DNA of 64,000 bases from UBA5070 sp035913415 (GTDB lineage: Bacteria > Fibrobacterota > Fibrobacteria > UBA5070), in contig JAMIIV010000045.1 of the NCBI GenBank assembly GCA_035913415.1, forward strand, positions 1 through 64,000, written 5' to 3'. The translations under genes and the position numbers were made by a program. A model generated the notes under the pieces. It saw nothing but the letters and a program-made list of their open reading frames with translations. It was not told where the DNA came from and did no database searches. Below are positions 11,512 to 19,239 of this stretch, one piece after another. Numbering within the stretch: position 1 is the first letter of the stretch; each line of letters begins with the position of its first letter.

Positions 11512-12224
11512 CCCTCCGCCTGGAGGCCCCTGGTCCGCAGGACCGCTTCGGGCGGTTCGTGTGGATTTCCCTGGGCGTCCATACCGCCGTATTCCTCGGG
11601 GTCTACCTGGCCACCCGCCTTCCCCGGACCCCTCCGCGCGAAGCCGTGGTCTTCGAACTCGTGGGGGCGCCCGCGAAGGGGCGGCCCGGCCCGTCCACGG
11701 CTCCCGCACCCGCTCCGACCCCGGAAACCCCCACCCCCGAGACTCCCGTCCCGCCGGAGCCGTCCCCCGTGCCTCCGCCCCCCCCGACGATCCCGACTCC
11801 CGACCCCACCATCGCGACGAAACCCGTCAAACCGGCTCCCGCCAGCGCACCCGGCGCACCTGCCAGCACCCTGCCGGTCGGCCCCGCCACCGGCTCGCCC
11901 ACAGGAGACACGCTCTCGGTGGGCGGCGAAGGCGGCGTTCCCTCGGCGATGTCCTTGTGGCTCAGCCGGGTCAAGTTCCAGGTGGAGCGCAACTGGAGCG
12001 CCCCGCCCGGCTTGCCAGGAGTGGTCACCTCGCCCGAAGTGGTCTTCGACGTCGCCCGGGATGGCCGACACGGCCGCCCCAGACTGCGCGTCAAATCGGG
12101 GAACGAGATCCTCGACCGCCTGGCCCTGCGCGCCATCGCGGCGGTCGACGTATTCCCCCCCGTCCCGACATCCTGGAAGGGCGAAACCGTCGCGGTTCGC
12201 TATGTTCTGCAGTATGCCCACTGA
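11508..12224 (+). CDS. TolA/TonB-type energy transducer
   Basis: This 238-residue protein has an N-terminal inner-membrane helix (WISLGVHTAVFLGVYLA), a long Pro-rich periplasmic spacer (about 60-130) and a C-terminal TonB/TolA-like domain (FQVERNWSAPPGLPG ... VVFDVARDGRHGRPRLRVKSGN ... LDRLALRAIAAV). The Pro-rich linker is more TonB-like, but the position between tolR and tolB suggests the TolA role of pulling on TolB/Pal across the periplasm. The ATG overlaps the tolR stop by 4 bases. Confidence 0.88.
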   Translation: MTLRLEAPGPQDRFGRFVWISLGVHTAVFLGVYLATRLPRTPPREAVVFELVGAPAKGRPGPSTAPAPAPTPETPTPETPVPPEPSPVPPPPPTIPTPDPTIATKPVKPAPASAPGAPASTLPVGPATGSPTGDTLSVGGEGGVPSAMSLWLSRVKFQVERNWSAPPGLPGVVTSPEVVFDVARDGRHGRPRLRVKSGNEILDRLALRAIAAVDVFPPVPTSWKGETVAVRYVLQYAH

Positions 12225-13476
12225 CCACCCGGTCCGCCCCAGCTCCCTGGCGGCCCTTTTCATCCTGCTGGCCTTCCTCGCCCCCGCCTCCGCGCAGGAG
12301 GACTTCATCCTGCGGTCGGACGCCACCCAGTCCACGGTGTCGATTTCCGTCCTTCCCTTCGAAGGCATGGAGAAGATCCCGCAGCTTGCCGCCTTGGCGA
12401 CGCCGCACAAGGTCCTGCAGGCCGACCTCGAATTTTCCAAGCGGTTCCAGGTGGTGCCGCCCCCGGCCAAGGGTTGGGACAGCGCCTCCGTCGCGCAGAA
12501 GGCCTTGGCCGCGCTGGCCTACGGCATCGTGTTGCCGGGTTCGGGCAAGGACGAGATCGTCCTGAAGATGCGCATGGTCGATGCCTCCAGCCGCGAGGCC
12601 CTCCTCGAGAAGAACTACTCGGGCCGCCCCCGCGACCTGCGCCGCCTGGTCCATCGCTTCTCGGACGACATGGTCTTCCAGATGTTCGGCGAACGCGGCA
12701 TCGCCACCACCCGCATCGCCTTCGTGCGCGGCAAACCCGGGCACAAGGAAATCTGGACCATGGACTACGACGGCTTCGGTGCCGAGCCGTGGACAAAAAA
12801 CGGCAGCATCAACCTGTCGCCCACCTGGGACCGCGACGGCGGCCTCATCTGGAGCTCCTACGCCGGCGGCGGGGCGGCCAAGCTCTGGCGCCAGACCCCC
12901 GGCCAGAAGGCCCATCCTCTGCTGCCCTCCGTTCCCGGCATGCAGATCTCGGCCTCCACCAGCCCCCTCGACGGCGAAGTCGCCATGGCCACCTCGCTCG
13001 ACGGCCAGACGGAGATCTGGCGAGGCCAACCCGAAGGCCGCCCGGTCCGGCTCACCTATTCCCCCGACCTGGAGGTGTCCCCCTCCTGGTCGCCCAACGG
13101 CTGGCAGATCGCCTTCACGTCCGATCGCACCGGCCACCCCCAGGTCTACGTGATGGATCGCGAAGGCTCGGGCACGCGTCGCCTCACCTGGACGGGACAA
13201 TACAACGACCAGCCTTCCTGGTCGCCCGGGGGCGACCGCATCGCCTTCGCCCGGATGGCCGGAGGATTCCAGATCCTGACCATCTCACCAGACGGGTCGG
13301 ACGAGCGCTGGCTCGGGCCCGGCGAACAACCCAAATGGTCGCCCGACGGCCGGCACATCGTTTTCACGCGCGCCTGGGAGAAGTCCTCCGACATCTGGGT
13401 CTGCGAAGCCGACGGCTCCAATCCCCGCGCCTTGACGTTCTTCGGCGATGCCGCGATGCCGGCATGGAGCCGATGA
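12214..13476 (+). CDS. tolB: TolB, periplasmic beta-propeller protein
   Basis: This 420-residue protein starts at ATG 12214, overlapping the TolA/TonB gene by 11 bases. A signal peptide (about 1-30, ending APASAQ) is followed by the TolB N-terminal domain and six WD40-like propeller blades with the usual W-S-P-x-G/D pattern (WSPNGWQIAFTSDR, WSPGGDRIAFARM, WSPDGRHIVFTR). It binds Pal and helps keep the outer membrane constricted at division. Confidence 0.95.
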   Translation: MPTDHPVRPSSLAALFILLAFLAPASAQEDFILRSDATQSTVSISVLPFEGMEKIPQLAALATPHKVLQADLEFSKRFQVVPPPAKGWDSASVAQKALAALAYGIVLPGSGKDEIVLKMRMVDASSREALLEKNYSGRPRDLRRLVHRFSDDMVFQMFGERGIATTRIAFVRGKPGHKEIWTMDYDGFGAEPWTKNGSINLSPTWDRDGGLIWSSYAGGGAAKLWRQTPGQKAHPLLPSVPGMQISASTSPLDGEVAMATSLDGQTEIWRGQPEGRPVRLTYSPDLEVSPSWSPNGWQIAFTSDRTGHPQVYVMDREGSGTRRLTWTGQYNDQPSWSPGGDRIAFARMAGGFQILTISPDGSDERWLGPGEQPKWSPDGRHIVFTRAWEKSSDIWVCEADGSNPRALTFFGDAAMPAWSR

Positions 13477-13548
13477 CCACAGGCTTCATTCCACGCGACG
13501 GACAGGTTCCGCCCACACCTCCGATCCTCGATTCCTGCAGTCCCGGAC

Positions 13549-13577
13549 TTGTCGGCCAAGCCGAAAGCGCGTATCTG
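13549..13577 (+). promoter_or_regulatory. Weak candidate promoter upstream of pal
   Basis: TTGTCG and TATCTG are separated by 17 bases in the 175-base gap between tolB and pal. Each box matches only 4 of 6 consensus bases, so this is tentative. It could give pal and cpoB extra expression over the rest of the cluster. Confidence 0.3.
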
Positions 13578-13651
13578 TAGTTACTGTTGACAGGACGGGA
13601 CCGGCTCACCCCGGCTCGACGCCCGCACCTTTCCCATCTGGAAGGAACCCC

Positions 13652-14194
13652 ATGAAGATCACCCAAGTCACCACCATCTCGGCCCTCGTCGCCGCGACCC
13701 TTCTCGCGAGCTGCGCGAAGAAGGAAATCGCCGTTCCCCCGCCGCCGCCGCCCCCGCCGCCGCCCGTGGTCGAGGTCGCACCTCCCCCGCCGCCGCCGCC
13801 CCCGCCGCCGGTCGACACCAACGTCGTGCGTCGCGAGCGCCTCCAGGGCCTCATGTCGCAGGTGCTCAAGCCCGTGTACTTCGATCTCGACCAGTCGACG
13901 ATCAAGGCCGAGGGCAAGGACATCCTCAAGCAGATCGGCGACCTCCTCAAGGCCTACCCGGAACTGTCCGTGACCGTCGAAGGCAACTGCGACGAACGCG
14001 GCTCGACCGAGTACAACCAGGCCCTCGGAGAGCGTCGTGCCAACGCCGCGACCTCCTGGCTGAAGAACTACGGCGTCAATCCCAGCCAGTTCACCGCGGT
14101 GAGCTTCGGCGAAGAGCGTCCTGCGTCCCAGGGTTCCGACGAATCGGCCTGGTCGCAGAACCGCCGCGACGAGTTCCCCGGCCAGATCAAGTAA
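13652..14194 (+). CDS. pal: Peptidoglycan-associated lipoprotein Pal
   Basis: This 180-residue lipoprotein starts at ATG 13652 behind a GAAGGA binding site. The lipobox is LLASC, Cys about residue 21. Two runs of ten prolines lie between the anchor and the OmpA-like domain. That domain shows VYFDLDQSTIKAEG, VEGNCDERGSTEYNQALGERRA and a final NRRDEF, the peptidoglycan-binding core (diaminopimelate contacts). The protein tethers the outer membrane to the cell wall. The long proline runs would be expected to need EF-P for translation. Confidence 0.95.
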   Translation: MKITQVTTISALVAATLLASCAKKEIAVPPPPPPPPPPVVEVAPPPPPPPPPPVDTNVVRRERLQGLMSQVLKPVYFDLDQSTIKAEGKDILKQIGDLLKAYPELSVTVEGNCDERGSTEYNQALGERRANAATSWLKNYGVNPSQFTAVSFGEERPASQGSDESAWSQNRRDEFPGQIK

Positions 14195-14216
14195 TCCTCC
14201 GACGGAGCGACCTGCC

Positions 14217-14948
14217 GTGAACCTGCGTTCCATCGCGATCGTATGCCTGCCTCTCTTCGGGGCCGGCTGCGCACAGATCCAGCTCGTTCGTGACGACATC
14301 GCCCGGGTCGACCGCAAGGTCGACTCGGCGCGCGTCGAAACGAAGGCTCTCCAGAAGCCCCTCGACAAGTCGGGCGACCGGTCGGCCGAGGAGCTCAACC
14401 GCCTGCGCGCCGATCTCCTCACGCAGTTCCAGCAGGTTTCCTCCGATCTTCAGCGGGTCCAAAGCCGTCTCGAGGCGCTCGAACAGCGCCTCGGGCGGAT
14501 CGACCAAGATGTCGGCATCCTGCGCGCCGGCCGTACCGGCACGGGCGCGATCGACACCGCGAAGTCAAAAACCGTCTCGGCTCTCGAACAGGGATTCAAG
14601 ACCGCCTCCGACGACTTCCAGCGCGGTCGCTACGACCTCGCCTACCGCGGATTCCAGGACGTGTTGTCGCGAGATTCCTCGGGCAATTTCTCCGCTCGCG
14701 CCGTCTTCCAGATGGGCGAATGCCGCTACGCCCAGGGCAACTGGGACGAGGCCCGCACCTTGTACCAGCGCGTGGTCCGCGATTGGCCCGAAGCCGATGC
14801 CCAGGTCTGCCCCTCGTGGTTCAAACTCGGCCTGGCCCACGAGAAGCTGCGCCAGATCCCCGAACGCGACTCTTCCTGGAGTCGTCTCCAGAAGCGTTGC
14901 CCAGGCTCCAACGAGGCCCAGCGAGCCAAGGACATGTTGACCCGCTGA
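14217..14948 (+). CDS. cpoB: CpoB/YbgF, Tol-Pal associated TPR protein
   Basis: This 243-residue protein starts with GTG 14217. Its signal sequence contains a possible lipobox (FGAGC), so it may be lipidated, unlike E. coli CpoB. A coiled coil (about 25-100, heptads around LRADLLTQFQQVSSDLQRVQSRL) precedes three TPR-like repeats (FQRGRYDLAYRGFQDVL, ARAVFQMGECRYAQGNWDEA, PSWFKLGLAHEKLRQIPE). In E. coli CpoB links Tol to cell wall synthesis at division. It closes the Tol operon and is followed by a terminator-like hairpin. Confidence 0.9.
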   Translation: MNLRSIAIVCLPLFGAGCAQIQLVRDDIARVDRKVDSARVETKALQKPLDKSGDRSAEELNRLRADLLTQFQQVSSDLQRVQSRLEALEQRLGRIDQDVGILRAGRTGTGAIDTAKSKTVSALEQGFKTASDDFQRGRYDLAYRGFQDVLSRDSSGNFSARAVFQMGECRYAQGNWDEARTLYQRVVRDWPEADAQVCPSWFKLGLAHEKLRQIPERDSSWSRLQKRCPGSNEAQRAKDMLTR

Positions 14949-14976
14949 GTCCTTGCGGGTGATCCGCTCGGGCTAG

Positions 14977-14996
14977 AATCCGGTTGACCGGATTTT
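14977..14996 (+). terminator. Terminator-like hairpin after cpoB
   Basis: AATCCGG, loop TTGA, CCGGATT, followed directly by TT (four T in all at the end of the stem). The stem is 7 bp. It lies 28 bases after the cpoB stop and plausibly ends the Tol-Pal transcript. Confidence 0.45.
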
Positions 14997-15003
14997 CATC
15001 GGA

Positions 15004-15612
15004 ATGCGACCATTGCGGAATGATTCCCCTTTTGCTTACCGCGACGATCGTGGCCGATCTGTTGTTTGCAACTGGCAACACGTGGCCCCCCCCGATTCGA
15101 CCCGGCCACCGCGGACCTTCTACACGGGCCCGGGGTTGATGAGCATCCCTGCCGGCATGGCAAGTACCCAGGGAGCGTCCCTGCGTTTTGGGGCCCAGGG
15201 AAACGACCAAGGAGTCGGCATCCAGGCGGGTCTTCTGGGGCGCACCGGATGGCTGGCCTGGGGCATGGATGGCTGGTTTCGGCCCTGGGCCTGGGCACGC
15301 ACGATCCGGACCTCCCCCACCCGCAGAAGACAATACCAGGAATTCCTCTACGGTTTCTGGGGCTGGGCGCATTGGGAATTTCCCTTGCGCCAGCCCCGGT
15401 TCGATTTGCCTCCCTGGCGCTTGGCGCCACTCGTCGCGCTGGAACTGGCCGACGGCCAATGGTACGGCACCGAAAACTCTCCCGATGCGGACGTCTCTCC
15501 CAGTGCAGGATTCCGCATCCTGGCCCCGGAGATCTTCCAGATCTCGTTGCGCCATGCCTGGGACGGTGAACTCATCGGCCCCTGGAGAGGAGAATTGGCA
15601 TGCGAATTCTGA
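15004..15612 (+). CDS. Envelope protein of unknown function, N-terminus apparently frameshifted at a C8 tract
   Basis: The frame ending at 15612 encodes a Trp- and Gly-rich product (GQGNDQGVGIQAGLLGRTGWLAWGMDGWFRPW) that looks like an outer-membrane or secreted beta-rich protein, but its own N-terminus (MRPLRNDSPFAYRDDRG) is not a signal peptide. A good signal peptide (MIPLLLTATIVADLLFA) starts at 15020 in another frame and stops at 15139. The two frames would join if the run of eight C at 15086-15093 had nine. The 3' end overlaps the next lipoprotein gene by 13 bases, which supports the downstream frame. Family unknown. Confidence 0.5.
   Translation: MRPLRNDSPFAYRDDRGRSVVCNWQHVAPPDSTRPPRTFYTGPGLMSIPAGMASTQGASLRFGAQGNDQGVGIQAGLLGRTGWLAWGMDGWFRPWAWARTIRTSPTRRRQYQEFLYGFWGWAHWEFPLRQPRFDLPPWRLAPLVALELADGQWYGTENSPDADVSPSAGFRILAPEIFQISLRHAWDGELIGPWRGELACEF
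15020..15139 (+). other. Out-of-frame signal-peptide segment before the C8 tract
   Basis: ATG at 15020 opens a 39-codon frame beginning MIPLLLTATIVADLLFATGN, a clear signal peptide, which reads into eight C and then stops at TGA 15137-15139. One added base in the C tract would continue it as ...TWPPPDSTRPPRTFYTG into the frame ending at 15612. This is either an assembly indel, a real mutation, or a phase-variable switch. Confidence 0.55.
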
Positions 15613-16025
15613 ACTCGGTCCACGTGGCACTCCTTCTCGTCGCCTTGGCCGCCTGCGACGACGAAGAAGAGAATTGTCTCAACCGCGTCTGCCCTCCGGA
15701 GGACGACTCCCCGCCAGGCCTGACCCTGGAGGTTCGCGTCAGCCCTCCCCCTTCGGGCGGCACGGTCCGCGTCGAGGTGTATTCCGGATCGGAAGTGGAA
15801 AATGGAACCCTGATCACCTCGTGGGAATCGTCCAGCGGCGATCCTTCGCGAACCCTGCACGTGTCCGAGGGATCCTACAGTGGCCACGCCATGTATGCCC
15901 GACCCGGGGATACACTCGACGCCTACGACTCCGATGACGCCGACCTCCGCGAAACCACCGACGACTGCCATTGCCATACCGGCTGGTTCACGGACGACGG
16001 CACCCTGGATCTACGGGAGAATTGA
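15600..16025 (+). CDS. Small acidic lipoprotein
   Basis: This 141-residue protein starts at ATG 15600 inside the end of the previous gene (13-base overlap). Its signal sequence ends in the lipobox LAAC (Cys about 19), followed by an acidic stretch (DDEEENC). The mature part has Cys residues in CLNRVC and CHCHTGW that could pair as disulfides, and a central beta-rich segment (TLEVRVSPPPSGGTVRVEVYSG). No family recognised. The overlap suggests it is co-expressed with the preceding envelope protein. Confidence 0.6.
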   Translation: MRILNSVHVALLLVALAACDDEEENCLNRVCPPEDDSPPGLTLEVRVSPPPSGGTVRVEVYSGSEVENGTLITSWESSSGDPSRTLHVSEGSYSGHAMYARPGDTLDAYDSDDADLRETTDDCHCHTGWFTDDGTLDLREN

Positions 16026-16030
16026 GGCAT

Positions 16031-16056
16031 CCTTCGCTCCTGTGTACGAGCGAAGG
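16031..16056. terminator. Hairpin between convergent genes
   Basis: CCTTCGCTC, loop CTGTGTAC, GAGCGAAGG gives a perfect 9-bp stem between the lipoprotein stop (16025) and the GNAT gene stop (16087). There is no T run on either strand, so any terminator activity would be weak or Rho-linked, possibly in both directions. Confidence 0.4.
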
Positions 16057-16086
16057 CCATTGATCCCTCCGAAGGGTTCGATCATC

Positions 16087-16563
16087 TCAGAGCCTGCGCT
16101 GCAGGAACAGCGCCTTGCCGGCGGCGGGGTCCAGCTCGTACCCGGCGAATCCGGCGCGTTCGTAGACCGCACGGGCACGGGCATTGTTCTCGAGCACCTC
16201 GAGGGTGATCTTGCAACACCCGCGGGCCCTGGCCTCCACGGCAAGCCCCTCCAGCAGCGCCCGGGCCACGCCGCGGCCACGGAAGGCGGGCGCCACCACG
16301 AAGTCGTGCAGATTCAGCAACGGGGCGGCCGCGAACGTGGAATACCCCAGGAAACAGACCGCGGCCCCTGCGGCGTCGCCGTCCAGATGCGCCAGCAGCA
16401 CCAGCGAGGTGGGAAACGCCGCGAGGTCGGAGGGAAGCCGCGACTTGACGGAATCTGGTAGCGGCGCGCCGCCGCCCATGGGGTCGCGCGCGTAGGCGTC
16501 CAGCAGAACCACGAGGTCGCGGGCGTCGCGGGATTGCCGGAGATCTGCGATGCGGATGTCCAT
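16087..16563 (-). CDS. GNAT family N-acetyltransferase
   Basis: This 158-residue enzyme starts at ATG 16563. The acetyl-CoA binding motif A is FVVAPAFRGRGVARALLEGL (the R-G-x-G-x-A loop), followed by motif B VLENNARARAVYERAGFAGY. It should transfer an acetyl group from acetyl-CoA to an amine; the substrate cannot be read from the sequence. It lies 29 bases downstream of greB on the same strand and may share its transcript. Confidence 0.85.
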   Translation of the reverse strand: MDIRIADLRQSRDARDLVVLLDAYARDPMGGGAPLPDSVKSRLPSDLAAFPTSLVLLAHLDGDAAGAAVCFLGYSTFAAAPLLNLHDFVVAPAFRGRGVARALLEGLAVEARARGCCKITLEVLENNARARAVYERAGFAGYELDPAAGKALFLQRRL

Positions 16564-16592
16564 CCCCGGAAAGCTACGCGCTCGCCGCCCGA

Positions 16593-17063
16593 TCAGTCGC
16601 CCCAGGAAATCCCCTCGATCGTCCAATCCACCTGCCCGCGCGGCGTGCTCACCGAAGCGACCTCGCCGACGCGTTTGCCCACCAAGGATTGCCCCAGCGG
16701 GCTTTTCAACGAAATGCGCCCGGCGGCGGGATCGATTTCGTCTTCCCCGACCACGGTGACGTTCATGGAACGCGTCCCGGCCTTCAGCGAAACCGTCGCG
16801 CCGAAGCGCACGGCTCCGGTGTCGGGAGGTGGGCCGTCGACCACGACCACCCGCGCCATGCGTCCACTGAGGAATTTCCACCGACGATCGATCTCGCGCA
16901 GACGTTTCTTGCCGAAGATGTATTCGGCGTTCTCGGAACGATCGCCCTGGGCCGCGGCCGCCTCGACCTCGGCGCACACGCGCGGACGCTCGACGTCAAG
17001 AAGCTGGGTCAGCTCGTCCTGGAGGGCCTGCCAGCCGTCCTTGCTGATGGGTGTCTTGTTCAT
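16593..17063 (-). CDS. greB: Transcription elongation factor GreB
   Basis: This 156-residue Gre factor rescues backtracked RNA polymerase by stimulating transcript cleavage. The N-terminal coiled coil includes GDRSENAEYIFGKKRLREIDRR, whose acidic tip (D/E in GDRSENAEY) and KKRLREIDRR pattern are GreB-like rather than GreA-like. The C-terminal FKBP-like domain ends in SPLGQSLVGKRVGEVASV. The start at 17063 (MNKTPISKDG) has AGGGGA nearby upstream. Confidence 0.88.
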   Translation of the reverse strand: MNKTPISKDGWQALQDELTQLLDVERPRVCAEVEAAAAQGDRSENAEYIFGKKRLREIDRRWKFLSGRMARVVVVDGPPPDTGAVRFGATVSLKAGTRSMNVTVVGEDEIDPAAGRISLKSPLGQSLVGKRVGEVASVSTPRGQVDWTIEGISWGD

Positions 17064-17210
17064 AGGGGAAAGGAATGTACCTGCCCGGGAGCGTCCACGA
17101 CGAAACGATGGGTTTTGCGTGTCTGCGGCAGACCGGCGACAACCATCGATCACCCCCCTAAGAGGCTTCCACCAGACCTGATGATCCGGCCGGTGTCAAA
17201 ATTCGCCGCG

Positions 17211-17236
17211 ATGATCTCGACAGGCTCGATCACCGG
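17211..17236. repeat. Dispersed palindromic repeat, family A, copy 3
   Basis: atgatctcgacaggctcgatcaccgg nearly repeats the copy at 5462-5489. It lies in the 183-base gap between the deaminase stop and greB, where it could form a hairpin in the transcript. Confidence 0.6.
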
Positions 17237-17246
17237 CGATGGAGCT

Positions 17247-18047
17247 TCAATAACGCGCGTGGGGCGTGCGTTTCCAAAGATTGAAGGCCCCCAGGGAATT
17301 GGCCGTGGTGCATTGGCGCACCACCAGGCGCCGCGCGGAGTAGGGGGTGACCAGATCCTCGTAGATCTCCTCATCGGAGAAATCGACCCCAGGCGCCGAA
17401 GCGTCGAAGCGCGTGGCGGCGAAATACAACGCGCGCAAATGCGCCCAACGGATGGCCGCGTAACACATGGGACAGGGCTCGGCACTGCTGTAGATCACCG
17501 CGTGGGACAGCGGCCCGGGCTGCGGCAGGAGCGATTCCTCGCGGCCGACGGCATCCAGGTGGAAGACCCCCAGAGACGCACAGGCACTGCGTACGGCCAG
17601 GACCTCGGCATGCGCCGTGGGGTCGGCGGCGGAGACCACATGATTGTGATGCGTCCAGTAGCGGATCACCTCGTTGGAGACATCGTCGATCTGCAACAAC
17701 ACGGCCCCGAAAGGCCCTCCACCCCGGGCCAGGGAGTCGCGCGCCACGTCGCAGGCAAGCGCAATCCACTCGTTGCCCCCGACTTCGATGCCCCGGTAGA
17801 GTCCGTCATCCCCTTTGAGATTCACCGTCTGCAGCGGCACCTTCCGACACGCCTCGGGGTCGCCCAGGGTGCATTCCGGCGCGTACCCGTCCCAGACCTC
17901 GGGGGTGGCCACAGGGGCCGGGGGGCGATGCAAACGGCCCCCGCCGGAAACGGGCGAGGCCAGCGGTGCGCTCCGGTGCAGCGAGGCGTCGAAACGGCTT
18001 TGGGAAAGGGCGGAGTCCATCACCGCCCGAAAAATGGCTTCACACAC
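17247..18047 (-). CDS. Guanine deaminase-like CMP/dCMP deaminase family protein
   Basis: This 266-residue protein has an N-terminal extension of about 90 residues without known features, then a zinc deaminase domain with the catalytic HAEV motif (DPTAHAEVLAV, Glu as proton shuttle) and the zinc ligand motif PCPMC (SSAEPCPMCYAAIRWA). The C-terminal part (FDASAPGVDFSDEEIYEDL) most resembles bacterial guanine deaminase (GuaD), which makes xanthine. tRNA adenosine deaminase is less likely because of the ending. The start is GTG 18047; an ATG at 18020 is an alternative, and neither has a good binding site. Confidence 0.7.
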   Translation of the reverse strand: MCEAIFRAVMDSALSQSRFDASLHRSAPLASPVSGGGRLHRPPAPVATPEVWDGYAPECTLGDPEACRKVPLQTVNLKGDDGLYRGIEVGGNEWIALACDVARDSLARGGGPFGAVLLQIDDVSNEVIRYWTHHNHVVSAADPTAHAEVLAVRSACASLGVFHLDAVGREESLLPQPGPLSHAVIYSSAEPCPMCYAAIRWAHLRALYFAATRFDASAPGVDFSDEEIYEDLVTPYSARRLVVRQCTTANSLGAFNLWKRTPHARY

Positions 18048-18109
18048 GCTTCGCGCGAAGGCGGGAGAACCGTGGCATACCGGTGCGGAGGGGATGTAGG
18101 TTAGCTGGC

Positions 18110-18847
18110 ATGGTCGAATTGCCCCTGGAACTGCTGGACCGGATGCGCCGCGCCGAACGCGTCGTCGCGCTCACCGGGGCCGGCGTGTCGGCCGAATCCG
18201 GGGTGCCCACCTTCCGCGAAGCCCAGACGGGCCTCTGGGCCCGCTACCGCCCCGAAGATCTTGCCACCCCCGAAGCCTTCGCACGCAATCCCCGCATGGT
18301 GTGGCAGTGGTACGCCTGGAGGCGCGAGCTGGTCCGCCACGCCGAACCCAATGCCGGACACCTGGCCCTCGCCGCCCTGGAGAGACGGATTCCGTCCTTC
18401 GCCGTCGTGACCCAGAACGTCGACGGCCTGCACCAACGCGCCGGATCCCGCAAGGTGGTGGAACTGCACGGCAACCTGTTCGCCGATCGCTGTTTCCGCG
18501 AAGGCGAAACCCTCGAGTCCGTCGTGGCGGAAAGCGAGCCTCCGTCGTGCCCGCACTGCGGCGGCCCCGTGCGACCCGGCGTGGTCTGGTTCGGCGAAAG
18601 CCTCCCCGAAGCGGCCGTCGCGGAAACCAATGCCCTCCTTCGCGGCTGCGAAATCCTGCTGGTGGCGGGCACCTCGGGGCTGGTGTGGCCCGCGGCGGGC
18701 ATGCCCGGCCTGGCCCGTTCCCTGGGCGCCTGGGTGGTCGAGATCAATCCCGAACCCACCCCCGTGTCGGAGAGCGCCCATCTGGTCGTGCGCACCAAGG
18801 CGGCAGGAGCGTTGGCGCGCCTGGTCGCGGAGCTGGATCCAGGATGA
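18110..18847 (+). CDS. cobB: Sirtuin NAD-dependent protein deacylase (CobB type)
   Basis: This 245-residue Sir2 protein removes acyl groups from lysines using NAD+. It shows the NAD motifs GAGVSAESGVPTFR and TQNVDGLH, catalytic His120 (ELHGNL), and the class III Y-x-x-R pair (Y68, R71 in WYAWRREL) linked to succinyl/malonyl preference in E. coli CobB. Zinc ligands are CPHC plus a single Cys in ADRCFREG; the fourth Cys is absent, as I recall is also so for E. coli CobB. A natural target is acetyl-CoA synthetase, encoded at 26090. Its stop overlaps the next start (ATGA). Confidence 0.9.
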   Translation: MVELPLELLDRMRRAERVVALTGAGVSAESGVPTFREAQTGLWARYRPEDLATPEAFARNPRMVWQWYAWRRELVRHAEPNAGHLALAALERRIPSFAVVTQNVDGLHQRAGSRKVVELHGNLFADRCFREGETLESVVAESEPPSCPHCGGPVRPGVVWFGESLPEAAVAETNALLRGCEILLVAGTSGLVWPAAGMPGLARSLGAWVVEINPEPTPVSESAHLVVRTKAAGALARLVAELDPG

Positions 18848-19215
18848 CCGACGATCGCCCCCGCATCGTGCTTCCCGAGAGCGACGAGGACCTCCTGGAC
18901 GAATGCGACGTCTCGACGTTCCGTTCGTCGGGTCCTGGCGGCCAGCACGTCAACAAGACCGAATCCGCCGTACGCATGGTGCACATCCCGTCGGGCGTGG
19001 TGGTGCAGAGCCAATCGGACCGTTCCCAACTGGTCAACAAGCTCCATTGCCTCACACGCCTTCGCGAAAAGATCGAGGCGTTGAACCATCGCGAGAAGCC
19101 CCGCAAGCCCACGCGACCCACCGGCGGGTCGCGCCGACGCGGCCGAATCGCCAAATCGAAGCGCTCCGACCTGAAGAAGGGCCGTGGCCGGAAGGATTGG
19201 TCACCGGACGACTGA
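18844..19215 (+). CDS. Release-factor-like ribosome rescue protein (ArfB/RF-3rd-domain family)
   Basis: This 123-residue protein has the peptidyl-tRNA hydrolysis loop GGQ at residues 32-34 within SSGPGGQHVNKTESAVRMVH, followed by GVVVQSQSDRSQLVNK. It has no codon-recognition domain and ends in a Lys/Arg-rich tail (GRIAKSKRSDLKKGRGRKD). This is the plan of ArfB/YaeJ, which inserts a basic tail into the empty mRNA channel of stalled ribosomes. It could also be a related RF-like protein. The start overlaps the sirtuin stop (ATGA), so the two are translationally coupled. Confidence 0.8.
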   Translation: MTDDRPRIVLPESDEDLLDECDVSTFRSSGPGGQHVNKTESAVRMVHIPSGVVVQSQSDRSQLVNKLHCLTRLREKIEALNHREKPRKPTRPTGGSRRRGRIAKSKRSDLKKGRGRKDWSPDD

Positions 19216-19239
19216 CCCCCCGGAGTCTACTTTGGGGAG

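Noticed and set aside
13738..13818. Tandem CCG/CCC repeats read as a possible CRISPR or satellite
   Set aside because: They encode the two proline runs of Pal; no spacer-repeat structure.
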